Source: Epiperipatus broadwayi (lineage: Eukaryota; Onychophora; Udeonychophora; Euonychophora; Peripatidae). Taken from it: a DNA stretch of 64,000 nt. Under the pieces are notes generated by a model. It saw only the letters and a list, made by a program, of their open reading frames with translations. It did not search any database and was not told where the DNA came from. Numbering within the stretch: position 1 is the first letter of the stretch; every line of letters begins with the position of its first letter. Shown here one piece after another: positions 43,259 through 54,640 of this stretch. The position numbers and the translations under genes are program-made. The DNA is taken from NCBI GenBank assembly GCA_028023455.1, contig JAQFVV010006208.1, positions 11,368,984 to 11,432,983 of the forward strand, given 5' to 3'.

Positions 43259-45274
43259 GTAATTGAATACTAAAGTGAGAATGATAAGAGATTTCTTCAA
43301 GTGGCCAAGCTGAGATTCGTTTTTTATTTTCCTCGATCAGGAATAAACTTAAAGCCTAGAGTCTGCCATATTACAACTATGTTAAATGACACAGAGATTA
43401 CGAATCAGTAATACAAGTGTTTAAATAAAATCTTGATTATTACTTTAAAAAAATTAAATTAAAACACATCTGGTAAAGACTATCAACTTTAGTCATTAAT
43501 TAGAATGGCATTACGGTGGAACATGGTATCATATTATTACAAAAATGTAGTACAATTTAAAGTAATAAACTCAGATTATGTAAAAATGTATTAGTATGTT
43601 GTCCAATTTATGTTAGTTTCCAGACATTTATCCTTAACATAAAACAAAACAAAAATTGAATCATTTGATACTTGGGAGGCATGTGATGTCTGAACAATAG
43701 AAGTGACAGTTTGAGTTTCAGCTCAAAAACCTCTTAATTCTCAAATCCTTCACTCTATTAACCATGATCATTTTCTAACTGAAGAACTTTTATAGTACTA
43801 ATAAATGAGCAATACTTTGGTTTTCTAAAAAAGAAATTGAAAGGCAGCCATGATGTTAATTTCATTTGGCAAATGATCATGGTATTTATATGATCCAAAT
43901 ATTTGTTTCATCTTCTTTGTAAAATTAGTAATAAATATACATACCAAAATATATACAATAAACAAAAATAAAGTTGCTGAATTCATATTCAACAAAATTA
44001 TTATAACGTTTTTCACAGATGATTATTATGTTAGAAATGATTTAAAACCAAAATTTCAAATTAAAAGTTTGCAAAATATTAAAGCACATGTATCCGGAAT
44101 CAGCCTTCTTTTATTTTAACTTGATGTAAGAGGCATTCTAAGACACCTATAATATAATTAGAAATGATCTTGTCAAAAAAAAAAAAGTTAAAAGTTTGAT
44201 ATCTGTATTAAATAATTATTTAACTTTTTTAATAAAAAAAATCCAAATATTGAAATTAGAATATTATTATGTTCATTCTCAAAAAATAAAATAAAATTTC
44301 AAAGAAAAAGTGCTACTAAGAAATTAGTATATTTATTAGTAACCTACTCATTCAGTATACGGAGGCTGAAAATCCTAAGTTCAAACGTCTCTATTTACTA
44401 TATTTATTATTATAGAAAGGTTATAACTATCATTAATATAAGAAAGAACACAAAAACGTCCTGTAGTCATGTGCATACATCACCAACCTAACAATGGGAA
44501 AAAGGAGAGTAATTATCAGTTCATATTTATATGAAATGACCCTTAAAGCTTAAATTTTGCAGTCCATTGCCTGCAAAATTCAAGCATTTCTTTATTTAAA
44601 GGGGAAGTATGGCTCAAAAATACAGCGCATTTCAAATATTTTATATAGATTTTGTTAGCATTATGCATTGTTCCTATATATATATATAAAGGCTAATTTT
44701 AAAAGTTAGCATTATCCACAATACACATATAGCTATAAACAAAAACTATAATGAAAAATTGTTTTGAGCAGTAGGACCAAAAATAGCTTGAGTCAGAGAT
44801 AGTTTGTTAGAATTGTCAAATGTTCTATTTTAAGAGAATGCATTCTACAAATTAACATTTATCTGTTTTACCATTTTTGAATAAAGGTAATAAATATCAT
44901 AATATTTTAACCATTAGTTTAATAAGAAGTGGAACACAATATCTGTTCTGTCAAATGCTGATGATGAAATGGCTACATAGGATAACAACATACGAGTTAC
45001 CTTTCAGTGAAAGGGATCAATATACAAATTGTGTTTCAAAAAACAACAACAACAAAAAAAAAACAATTCAGTTTGTATTATTATAAAAATAGGAAATGAA
45101 TAAAATAGTTAAACATTTATTATATATATAAATGGAAAAAAAAACATTAGAAAGTTGTAATAAGATAGTTTATGTGATTAAAAAGAATTAATTTAATTTT
45201 ATTTGTTTTCTTACAAACATTTTCTACAAAAGCTGTTCTTTTTTGTTTTTTATTATAATTCTTTTTAAATTTAC
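43259..45274. other. AT-rich sequence
   Basis: No gene recognised. A scrap at 44365-44400 (GAGGCTGAAAATCCTAAGTT) resembles the family A start motif. Confidence 0.45.
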
Positions 45275-45287
45275 AACAATAAACTAT

Positions 45288-46129
45288 AAGCATTTATTTT
45301 ATAACGTCTTGCGTGCGATTATAATTACGATAGAATGACAGCCTGTTAAGCTAATTGCGCAGACGCTGTGAGAATGTTATCAATAAATGAATACCTTCAA
45401 ACAACCACATGATATAGTATTTGTATAAGAGTAAAAAGGAATCCTCTTACCCTTACGACTCAAATGTTTATATATGAGCAAATCTGAAGTAGTTGTAACG
45501 AAGGCGTGACTACATAATAGTCACTTTAAATTACTATATATAATGTCTGTATGAATGATGCCGATGAAATTTTTCTAGAATTTACTAAACGCCACCCTAA
45601 ACGAAACTAAATCATATACATGAATAAGCATTTATTTTATAACGTCTTGCGTGCGATTATAATTACGATAGAATGACAGCCTGTTAAGCTAATTGCGCAG
45701 ATGCTGTGAGAATGTTATCAATAAATGAATACCTTCGATAACATTCTCACAGCGTCTGCGCAATTAGCTTAACAGGCTGTCATTCTATCGTAATTATAAT
45801 CACACGCAAGACATTATAAAATAAATGCTTATTCATGTATATGATTTAGTTTCGTTTAGAGTGGCGTTTAGTAAATTCTAGAAAAATTTCAATGGCGTCA
45901 TTCATACAGACATTATATATAGTAATTTAAAGTGACTATTATGTAGTCACGCCTTCGTTACAACTACTTCAGATTTGCTCATATATAAACATTTGAGTCG
46001 TAAGGGTAAGAGGATTCCTTTTTACTCTTATACAAATACTATATCATGTGGTTGTTCGAAGGTATTCATTTATTGATAACATTCTCACAGCATCTGCGCA
46101 ATTAGCTTAACAGGCTGTCATTCTATCGT
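45288..46129 (-). mobile_element. 842-bp snap-back palindrome with 13-bp TSD
   Basis: AACAATAAACTAT at 45275-45287 and 46130-46142 flanks the insert. The left arm consists of a block T (about 110 bp, starts AAGCATTTATTTTATAACG), a segment U (about 225 bp) and T again, i.e. 1.3 copies of a 338-bp unit. The right arm is the inverse of this from the centre at about 45735, but its last T block lacks the outermost 35 bp or so. Arms differ at only a few positions, so the insert is young. No hammerhead core and no protein frame recognised. The topology (over-length unit, then strand switch, one truncated end) is the same as in family A. Confidence 0.9.
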
Positions 46130-46142
46130 AACAATAAACTAT

Positions 46143-46728
46143 ATTAATACATTATACAGGCTTAACACCTGCATTTATATATGTAATATATGCAGGATTC
46201 ATACTCAGACGTTCCCATGACCCACCACTCTCAATGCCATCTCATATTGCTGACCCACCTGATCACACACAAGTTGAAAAGATAAATAATCACCAATATA
46301 TGTATTTCATGCTAAACCAGCAATCATCAGTTGGTCTAGATTACTATCCTCACACATATATATAATCAGTGTTCAGCTTTATATTAAGATAGCCAATCTT
46401 CATACTTTAAAGGACAGGCTTCAAACTACTCCAACCCACAACTCTTCAGCCTTCCATTTCATTGAAAATCTGAAGATGGAACGTTCAAAGCCCTTATTAG
46501 TGCCAAGGTTGTAATCTTACCCATGTTGACATATTAGTCATTCTGACCCCTCATGTTGTACAGGAGAATATTCCATTTATACATACATATGCGAGGGATG
46601 GGCAGACCTATTATACACTATTTATATAAATTAATACATTATACAGGCTTAACACCTGCAGGTGGGTCAGCAATATAATATGGCACTGAGAGTTGTGGGT
46701 CGTGTGAAAGTCTGAGTTCGAATCCCTT
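46143..46728 (-). mobile_element. Family A hammerhead retroelement with 11-bp TSD
   Basis: CAATAAACTAT (46132-46142) and CAATAAAGTAT (46729-46739) flank it. The opening TTAATACATTATACAGGCTT recurs at about 46631, a period of 487 bp. After the second copy the strand switches: 46660-46725 is the inverse of 46200-46265 (GGTGGGTCAGCAATATAATA against the start region). Its left TSD is also the right TSD of the palindrome beside it. Confidence 0.8.
46284..46345 (-). ncRNA. Type I hammerhead ribozyme, family A
   Basis: Minus strand: ACCAA/TTGGT stem I, CTGATGA, TGC/GCA stem II with loop TGGTTTA, GAAA, stem III segment ATACATAT (one change from the palindrome), ATA cleavage triplet. Confidence 0.75.
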
Positions 46729-46739
46729 CAATAAAGTAT

Positions 46740-47566
46740 TTAATTTTTTTCCAATTAAATGTAAAGTAGACTTGAAGACATACAATTTATGTTTCTGCTT
46801 TTTCAAGATTCTATGGCTGGTAGTAAATATTATATTAAATACACGATATAAAAACTTAGAAAAGCATATAACAAAATAAATAAATTGTTAAAAACTATCA
46901 CATTAAGTGAATTAGTGTTATTCAAAGATATTGTGATATTTAAAAATACAATAATCGGCTCCACTTAATAAAAATAGATAATATTTAGCACAAAATTTTT
47001 ATTAATTTATTATTAAGATATGTAGTATTACTAAAAATAATAAAAATGTATTTCTGATTAAAATTAATAAAAAGTTAATAAATTTTATTAAAATTTTTTT
47101 AACTGAAATGTTTTGATCCCATCAACTAAAAATATAAGGGCACGATTTATTTTTAAAATGTTTGTAAATTCCAATTATGAATTACTAAATATTTATGGCA
47201 ATTTAAAAAAAGACGAGTATTTTTAAAATGTTTACATTTTAAAAATATAAATAAATTGTTCTTAATACCAGTCATTATTTATTTTCATTTTAGTATAAAA
47301 ATATATTGGCAACTGTAAACTCTATTTGCACAAACTTTCATGTTATTTTAAAAATATTTTCATTTTTAAAATTCCAGTTATAAATTTTTAGCAAGCCGGA
47401 CTAAACTTTTTTTTTCTCTACATAGTGAATGTGCTTGGTAATTTAAATAGAATTTTGGCATAATTTGAAATAAAAACTTTATACACTATCAAATCTATTA
47501 TTATCGGCTATCATTTTACAATTCATACTAAATTAAATTTTGTAATATTCATAATTGTTTTTTTTT
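46740..47566. other. AT-rich sequence
   Basis: Dense A/T runs, no gene or repeat boundary recognised. Confidence 0.5.
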
Positions 47567-47648
47567 TTAATGTGTCAAAGCATCGGCCGGGAAGTGAACC
47601 CACGACAACTGCTTGTAAGGCGGCTGTGCTGATCACTCGGCCTTCATA
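47567..47648 (-). mobile_element. tRNA-derived SINE
   Basis: Minus strand: GGCCGAGTGATCAGCACAGC, CGCCTTACAAGCAG (TAC at the anticodon position), TTGTCGTGGGTTCACTTCCC, GGCCGATGCTTTGACACATT, then an A-rich tail. The 5' acceptor strand is missing. No TSD found. Confidence 0.8.
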
Positions 47649-47971
47649 TTTGTTATAAATGAGACTTTACATTATACAAAAAAAGAAAACAACAATTATT
47701 TTTCAATAACAGAGCAACAAAATAATACGAACACAGAGAAATATAATTAAGATTAACAACACATATAATATGACCAATAATGAAGTAAACAATTCCATTA
47801 TTACAATAATTACTGTGCTATTGAGGTGTCTAAAAATCAAACAAATAATAGAACATTCTGTGAAATGGCATTTATATGATCTTTAGATATCAACTTTTAA
47901 TTAGATATTTTATAATACTAAGTTTGCATTTTATACACAATTAATGAAGCTATACGTAACAATTGATAAGC

Positions 47972-48067
47972 TAAGCATTTTCAGGAAGTCTATATTCCCA
48001 TATTCATAGGTCTTTTCACTAAGCACTTTCAGGAATTTTATGCTCCCATATTCATAGCTCTTTTCAC
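47972..48067. repeat. 48-bp tandem duplication
   Basis: TAAGCA(T/C)TTTCAGGAA...CCCATATTCATAG...TCTTTTCAC occurs at 47972-48019 and 48020-48067 with a few differences. It lies just upstream of the Merlin transposase scrap. Confidence 0.85.
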
Positions 48068-48124
48068 TAACTAGTCAACCATAGATACAACCACAGATAC
48101 AACTTTGTTGACCCTACCACAGCC

Positions 48125-48327
48125 ATGCATACACTGAACATTGAATGGCTTTGGGGCTCTCTAAAATGGCAAAACAAGAGAATATGTGGCACACCAAGAA
48201 CAGATATCAACATCTATCTAGCGGAGTTTATGTGGAGATGGCGAAAAAGAACCAAGACCTCTTCCATGCCATCTTAGAAGAGATGAATGTGCACCAGTGT
48301 CAGAATTACACTGTTGTTGTCAGTTGA
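48125..48327 (+). pseudogene. Merlin-type (ISXO2-like) transposase C-terminal fragment
   Basis: The frame from 48125 gives HTLNIEWLWGSLKWQNK, CGTPRTDINIYLAEFMWRWR; a frameshift then leads into DLFHAILEEMNVHQ. The order (HTxxIExLW, CGTxRT, YLxEFMWR, DLFxAIL) is the end of the IS1016/ISXO2-type DDE transposase used by Merlin transposons. The catalytic first half is missing and no TIRs were found, so this is a dead fragment. The 60-codon frame called from 48145 is in another phase until the frameshift. Confidence 0.8.
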
Positions 48328-49824
48328 ATGGTGTTGTTTTAATATATGAAACAAATATTGCATTATTTAAACACAAAGTAAAGCAATAAAGTGAAATGTT
48401 TTCCTTGTTATTTTAAAAAAAAAGAAATGTTTTAAAAAAATAATAGAAGAAAGTGAGATCTTAAACATTGTTTGTGTATATATAAAATAAAAGCAAAAGT
48501 TATGGGAAATAAATATTACAAAAATGTAAATCAAAAAAAAGAAACCAGTGAAAAATCAATTCCAAACAACATGCGCCTGATAACATTATATCTATTTGTT
48601 TTTGACTAGCAATAATGCCATAAGTGGCATGGATCATCCAATGTTGGAGTACCAAAATAACTCAATGAAAGCAAAAGTTAATTAATGTTACGAATAAAAA
48701 TCAACTGCTTAATTAATTTTTTTTTATGAAACTATAATTTTGTTAAGAAGTATCATATTATCATGTAATTTTTTTTTTAATTATAATCATTTAATTTATT
48801 AAATAACTGTTTAAAAATATTCTAGTGTTAACATCTTTACTTCTTCAACTATATCTTCAATGAAGTGGCAGTGTGTGTGACTTGATTTTTAATATGCCTT
48901 AGAGTTTTAAGGATTATTCCCCAAATTATTCAAGTAAAATTATTTCAAAATAAATTAGAATGAACTTATATTTATTATCTTTTACTCACAGTAACAGTTC
49001 ATAGAGTTTTTGCTTTCTAAGCTGGATTAGAGCACAACAATTAGTTATATGGATATAGGGGTTTGTGTTTGGGCACATAGATAATAACTCTGGATGGTTT
49101 AAGGGTACCACATTTAAAGTCCATTCACTGCATTTTATTTGTTATTAGAAATTAAGTTTATAAATGACCAGTACAGTAATAGTACTATATAGCCAGTACA
49201 TTGATGATGATCAGCATGTTTAAGTAACTCAGCATTATTTGTATATTATAAGTGATGAATTAGCACTTAAGTATGTGCATCCAAATAATTGAGTTATATT
49301 CTGCCCTGAGTTTTGCAATGGATATATAATTGGCCTGTCTATAGTGGATCCCTGTCAAATTCAGTCACAAGGTTGACTACTGATTTTATGATTATTAAAT
49401 GACTGCGTTGAGTTAATTTTCTTGTATACCACTGGTGATGATTATTAAAACTTTTATTTCATGATAATAGATGTCTCTCTGCTCTTATTCTATATTCATT
49501 ACCTTTTATATTTGTAATATGTGGAGAGAGTGATAATCTCCCATTCACAGCATGTTTACCTTGACTCCATACTATTACAATACATTATGAATTTTATTAT
49601 ATGAATACACTATCATATTAAAGAAATGAATAAACTGTATCTGCTTTTCAATTTAACTTGAAACATTATTGAAAAATGTTATCGCATATGATGTTCCGTA
49701 TCAGAAAAACGGCTGTTACTGTATCATAAATTTGATTAAATTTACAAATTTTGATGTTTTTTTTGTTTATTTACATTTTTTTTAGATAATGTATAATTGG
49801 AAGTTATGTATGTATACAGTATAT
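48328..49824. other. AT-rich sequence, slightly more mixed at 49.0-49.5 kb
   Basis: No gene recognised. The stretch 49010-49430 is less AT-rich but has no long frame and no family I can name. Confidence 0.4.
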
Positions 49825-49978
49825 ATATATAATAAGAAAATCAGGTCATACACCATGTGACTTAACTTAATAAGCATGTACTACAAATGTAATATAACGA
49901 GCATGCTTAAAAGTTCTAAACAAGCTTTTCCAATAAATGCTGGAAGAGAAAGCATTTAAAATCTGTATTATATATACA
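49825..49978 (+). repeat. Family B end fragment
   Basis: AAATCAGGTCATACACCATG, TTAACTTAATAAGCATGTAC and AAACAAGCTTTTCCAATAAATG match the tail portions of family B repeats. No hammerhead core here. Confidence 0.45.
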
Positions 49979-50089
49979 CCTGGGTCTCATTTTATGTGGA
50001 TTTATTTAATGCAATTTTGAAGTTATGCGATTCATGATTCTTCTTAATGTCTTTGTATGCAGTTTTCTTTTATGCGATAAAAATTATTA

Positions 50090-50205
50090 GATCAGAAGTC
50101 AAGCTCTGTTAATGTGCTATTACTTTAAATATAAATTTTGCACACTCACGTCATATTTAAAGTAATAGCGCACTATCGGAGTTCGACTTCCATCTAATAA
50201 TTTCA
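50090..50205. repeat. Hairpin inside TIR transposon copy 2
   Basis: ATTAGATCAGAAGTCAAGCT...TGTGCTATTACTTTAAATAT is mirrored by ATATTTAAAGTAATAGCGCA...GTTCGACTTCCATCTAAT. Arms of about 50 bp. Confidence 0.75.
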
Positions 50206-50306
50206 ATATTTTCAGTACTTTATAATAGTACTGTAATAGATTTTATGTAATAAAGAAGTTCATAATTCACTTAAAATCAGAATTTCCCCATTTTATATAC
50301 ATGCAT

Positions 50307-50760
50307 TAAATTTTACAAGACTATAATGTAAATCTGTTCAAATGTTATAGATGAAAAATACTATGTTTGTTGTTGCTTTTGCATTTTAAACCACATTCTA
50401 TTTTTGCTTTTTATAAAAAGAGTACATAATTAATTAATCATTTAGTATCCACAAGTAATAAATTTTACAAGACTATAATGTAAATCTGTTCAAATGTTAT
50501 AGATGAAAAATACTATGTTTGTTGTTGCTTTTGCATTTTAAACCTCGTTCTATTTTTGCTTTTTATAAAAAGAGTACGTAATTAATTAATCATTTAGTAT
50601 CCACAAGTAATAAATTTTACAAGATTATAATGTAAATCTGTTCAAATGTTATAAATGCCTATATGATGTATGTTGTTGTTTTTGCATTTTAAATCATGTT
50701 CAATTTTTGCTTTTTATAAAACGAGTACGTAATCAATTAATCATTTAGTGTCTTCAAATT
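50307..50760. repeat. 151-bp tandem repeat, three copies
   Basis: AAATTTTACAAGACTATAATG starts units at about 50307, 50458 and 50609; each ends with ATTAATCATTTAGTATCCAC or similar. The first two are nearly identical, the third more diverged. Absent from transposon copy 1. Confidence 0.9.
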
Positions 50761-51639
50761 TATTGTTAAAAGGTGAGTAACAGTGGAGGGCACAATTAAA
50801 TTTGACAATTAAAATCTGATTTTTAATTGTAATTAACAATTTAAAAATTACGTAACGCGGTGATGTGAAATGATAAAATTTGATTTTTAAACAGAATTGA
50901 AAATTAAAAAATTAAAGACAAAAATAAGAATTTAATTTTTAATTGCTAGTTTTAATTAAATTTTGCCTAACAGTGGTGAGTCTGTGCCTTTTTATTATTG
51001 TAAGTCTAAGTTCTTATTTTTATTTTAAACTTTTAGTTTACTCTAACGGAGAGAGAAAAAAACACCCAAGAAAATGAATTTCTTTGGAAACAAAAATTTC
51101 AATTTTAGATTGCTTAGCAAAATGGGAAGGATCAACAGTGATTGGAAAACATTTTAGTTGTATTTCCTCTTGACTTTGTTTAAGGAGAAGCTACAGTACC
51201 TCACATAACATCACATCATGACGAATCTGATGTCTCATCTCAAATAGTGATAATAATTAAAATACCGTACATGTATGAAAAAATGTAAATTATGCATAAA
51301 AATATATTGTTTTGAATAAAATTAAATACCGTAGTTAATAAAAAAAGTAAAAAAAGTTTGTCTTGTATCAATTTTTTTCAAATTTGAAATTTTTTATTAG
51401 TCATATTTTATTCTATTTTATTTTTATGCGAATTTTAAAGTAATTTTACATTGTTGCTTTGCTTTTATGCGATTTTTGGAAAATTGCAGTATGTATCCCC
51501 CATTTTTCAAGGTAAGTTAAGTCTATTTTTGTGCAATTTCTTTTGTGTGTGTTTTCTGAGGAATCTATCTACTGCATAAAATGAGACGCAGGTATATATG
51601 AAAATATTCCAGTGCATATCATTAGCTGAATATTAAGTA

Positions 51640-51835
51640 AAAAATATTCAAATCAGCCCTCCAAACTTTATGACATTTCAACAATGCCTTTATAAATAAA
51701 TATAAGTATGAACTTCAAACAGCCATCTCAAATCCTTTTGAGTGAGCTGTTTGGGATTCAGACTTATATTTATTCACAGAGGGTGTTGCTGAAATGTTAT
51801 AATGTTTGGAAGGCTGATTTGAATATTATATTGAA
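51640..51835. repeat. Foldback hairpin
   Basis: AATATTCAAATCAGCCCTCC...AACAATGCCTTTATAAATAAATATAAG is mirrored by CTTATATTTATTCACAGAGG...GGCTGATTTGAATATT, arms of about 88 bp. The imperfect inverted segment at 4255-4365 shares AATATTCAAATCA(G/C)CCTCC in inverse form. Confidence 0.75.
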
Positions 51836-51849
51836 GCAGATGATCTGAT

Positions 51850-54640
51850 GCTCAGATCCTGCTTCACAGCCCACATCCAATCTCCTACCACATAACCGCA
51901 TTCAAACCCGTCCTTATGCACGTATACACATAACCAATAATATATTTCTTTATTCAAGAGTATAAAATAATGTAAACCTATGTATTTCAATTTAATGTAA
52001 TAATAATATTCTGATGTGTATACGGGTGTAAATAATAAATATATATGTATGTTTTAAAGTAGGAGATTGCGATTGAAATAATATTATATATATATGAAAC
52101 TTACTTTTTTTTTTTCATATAAGTTTGTCGCCAGAAGTGATGCAATCGTGTTAGTAAGTCTCTCGAAGAACAATAACCCGGAAGTCCCTTTTGATTAAAA
52201 TAGAAGATTACAAATTAGTAATAATAGAATAAACCCATTAGTGGAAATTGTCCACGCTAGCTTGTTTTAAAATCACAAGATGTATTTTAAAACAATCGTT
52301 CGAGAAACTGATAACAAACTTGCATTGTTTCATACATCTTACCAGATAAGAGTATCCGGCCAAATGTTTCCAAACGAAAGCTAAGTGCTCAAACCGCCTC
52401 AGGTCCAACAGTAGTTGCCTAGTTACAGTTTCAAAATCAAAAGTATAAATACTGCTGGATTTGAATCCACACAGAAGAGGAGATAATTAATTAGCCATGC
52501 TGCTAAAGATAATCCACACCCGATGCAATTTTGACACAATGTGTTCTGAGTAATAAAATTCACCTTATCCCTCCGTTCTAATATGCGGATCCCAGGAACG
52601 AAGCCTCCATACTCCGTGCTACTGAACTATATAAACATTTTCCAATGAAATGAAGTGCTATCCAAAGCCATCCCGCTATACTAGATCTAGTCATGATACC
52701 GACGGACTGATTTCTAATGAAATGCGTTTCACGATAATCAAGGTAAAGAACTCTGACAGCTAATAATTCGTAAAAATCCTGCCTTCTCTGTAAAGTAATG
52801 TGTATTTTAAACTCTATATCTTTTAAATGTCTTCCAATATAAATATATATAACTCTATATAACTAATTTACGCTAAGCCTCTTATATAAATGTCTTTCTC
52901 TTTTCTTTTATTTAAAAGCGGCCAACAATTTTTTATTAATGTTTTTATGTATTTCTATTTAAAGTTAATGCCAATAATATTCTAAAATCGCCAGCATATA
53001 AATTATCTTGTTTTCCCCACCCATCATTTACTGGGTAAATAATTTCTAATTGATAAAAACAAGTCTTATTTGGCTTGCCCAGATGCTCGCGATTTTAGAA
53101 AAATAAATTAATTATATTTTTCATGTTTACTGTTGAAAAACAGATTTGACATCTGTTTTTCTAATTATCCATTCTAAATAATGCGCTACCTTTTATTTTT
53201 CAACTATATTATATATGTACATTTCATAGTAGCTATTACGACCACCCATTTAGTTTATAATCAATTAATGTGTTTTCACAAGAACATAAGTCAACCAAAA
53301 CTAAAATTTAATGTGTCAAAAGTAATGAGTAATATTAAATAATATGATGTAAGGGGGGAGGGGAACCTTAGCTTTTATCCTATATTTATGTGTGTAATTA
53401 TTATCCCTGTTTGCTTAAATTGAAGCCATATCATTACGCTGAATAGTTCATCATTTGTGGGCAATAAATACTTCCCAATAATCTTTAATATTAAAAATAT
53501 ATTCATGTTATTAATAAGCATTGAGTGCATAAAGGCCACTCTTTTTATATATTAGTGCTTCATCATTACATGGAGGCAACCGCAAAGTCGGACCCTATCG
53601 TCTCTCTGCCCTTAAACCAGGCTGTAAAAATCACCTGGGGGACATCCACGGTCTTACAAGCATGCTCTATACGGGGATCGCTCTGGGAAAACCAGCCCGA
53701 TAGGCATAGCCGGCCACCCTTCGTTCATCAAACCGACCCTACCAAAGTTTGCAGAGGAACTCGGTCATTACTTCTTAGAATTCGCGAAGCACACTCCAGG
53801 ATCCATAAAAGGACCGACCCAATAAGCCACCATGCACGCATCGCTGTCCCTTATCTTATCACTCACCCAGAAGTATTCATAAGCCGTAATGAGATGATTT
53901 ATTTAAACAAACATATTTCCATTAGTAAAATATAAATAATAATACGATAAATTTAGTATCGTCTGTATCAATTATTCATTACTCATCCCGCACATTAATT
54001 ATCTCAATTTCCGAATTAACCCTCATATGAAATGTAATCAAATCTTATTTATGTTAAAATTAATGTTCAAAATAATCAAATGCTCTCTTTTCGTTTCTGG
54101 GGGTGTGATAGCGTTCTGATTATACATTTTAATAGCGCTAAATTATTCAAATACATACATATATTATTGGCATTGCCGCAATCCAAATGTTATTGTACAA
54201 AATGATTTGAATAAATATATATAATAATCCTGAGGATCACGTCGGCTAAATTACCCGACGTAATTATTGTTAATAAATATCAAATATATCTACATCAAAC
54301 TCGAATCAATGCTTTCTTTAGTTAACATAGATATTAAGTTACTTCTTAAGCTAAAATATGATTAGATGATCTCCGCTCTACACATAATTAATATGTTATT
54401 AAATTAGTCTATCACGAATTAGTCCTGAGTCTTATTGTGTCTCCAATGACCGATGCCGGCGGATGAGAAGTGGATTAATCGATGTCATAGGGATTGTTGC
54501 TCATAATGTTATAGATCTGGGAAATAGGCAAATAGGGCAGAATCCATGAGTGTTCCTGACCTGTGTATCTTGCGCACGATTGGATTCAGGGCACTTTTGC
54601 CTAGATGCTAGATCTTGTTACATGAACATACAAAAACGAC
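51850..54640. other. Less repetitive island without recognised gene
   Basis: This stretch lacks the SINE, hammerhead and foldback repeats found elsewhere and its base composition is more even, especially 52.1-52.8 kb and 53.5-54.6 kb. No domain, RNA gene or terminal repeats recognised. It could be unique host DNA, including conserved regulatory sequence, or an old unrecognised element. Confidence 0.35.
53550..53905 (+). pseudogene. GC-rich segment with protein-like text split across frames
   Basis: About 50% G+C against a far more AT-rich background. In one plus frame (about 53570-53700) it reads NRKVGPYRLSALKPGCKNHL, then DIHGLTSMLYTGIALGK; in the next, about 53695-53830, it reads SPIGIAGHPSFIKPTLPKFA followed by EELGHYFLEF. 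Joining these needs one frameshift near 53695. A third frame is open for 136 codons (53525-53935) but is full of Arg/His/Ser and looks like a shadow. I cannot name the protein. A frameshifted retrocopy of a host or foreign coding sequence would explain both composition and text; chance is possible. Confidence 0.35.

Larger units (their letters stand above)
49979..51594. mobile_element. TIR DNA transposon, copy 2 (inverted relative to copy 1)
   Basis: Left end CACCTGGGTCTCATTTTATG, right end GCATAAAATGAGACGCAGGT. Its first 110 bp match the reversed right end of 25738-26912 (GATTCATGATTCTTCTTAATG) and its last 100 bp match the reversed left end (CCATTTTTCAAGGTAAGTTA). It is about 440 bp longer than copy 1, mostly through a 151-bp triplication. 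No transposase frame. Confidence 0.8.

Noticed and set aside
45288-46129. Search for a hammerhead core in the large palindrome
   Set aside because: CGAAACTAAATC is present at about 45601 but there is no CTGANGA partner at a sensible distance.
53525-53935. 136-codon open frame as a real gene
   Set aside because: Its Arg/His/Ser-rich text looks like an off-frame reading of a GC-rich segment; the more protein-like text lies in the other two frames.
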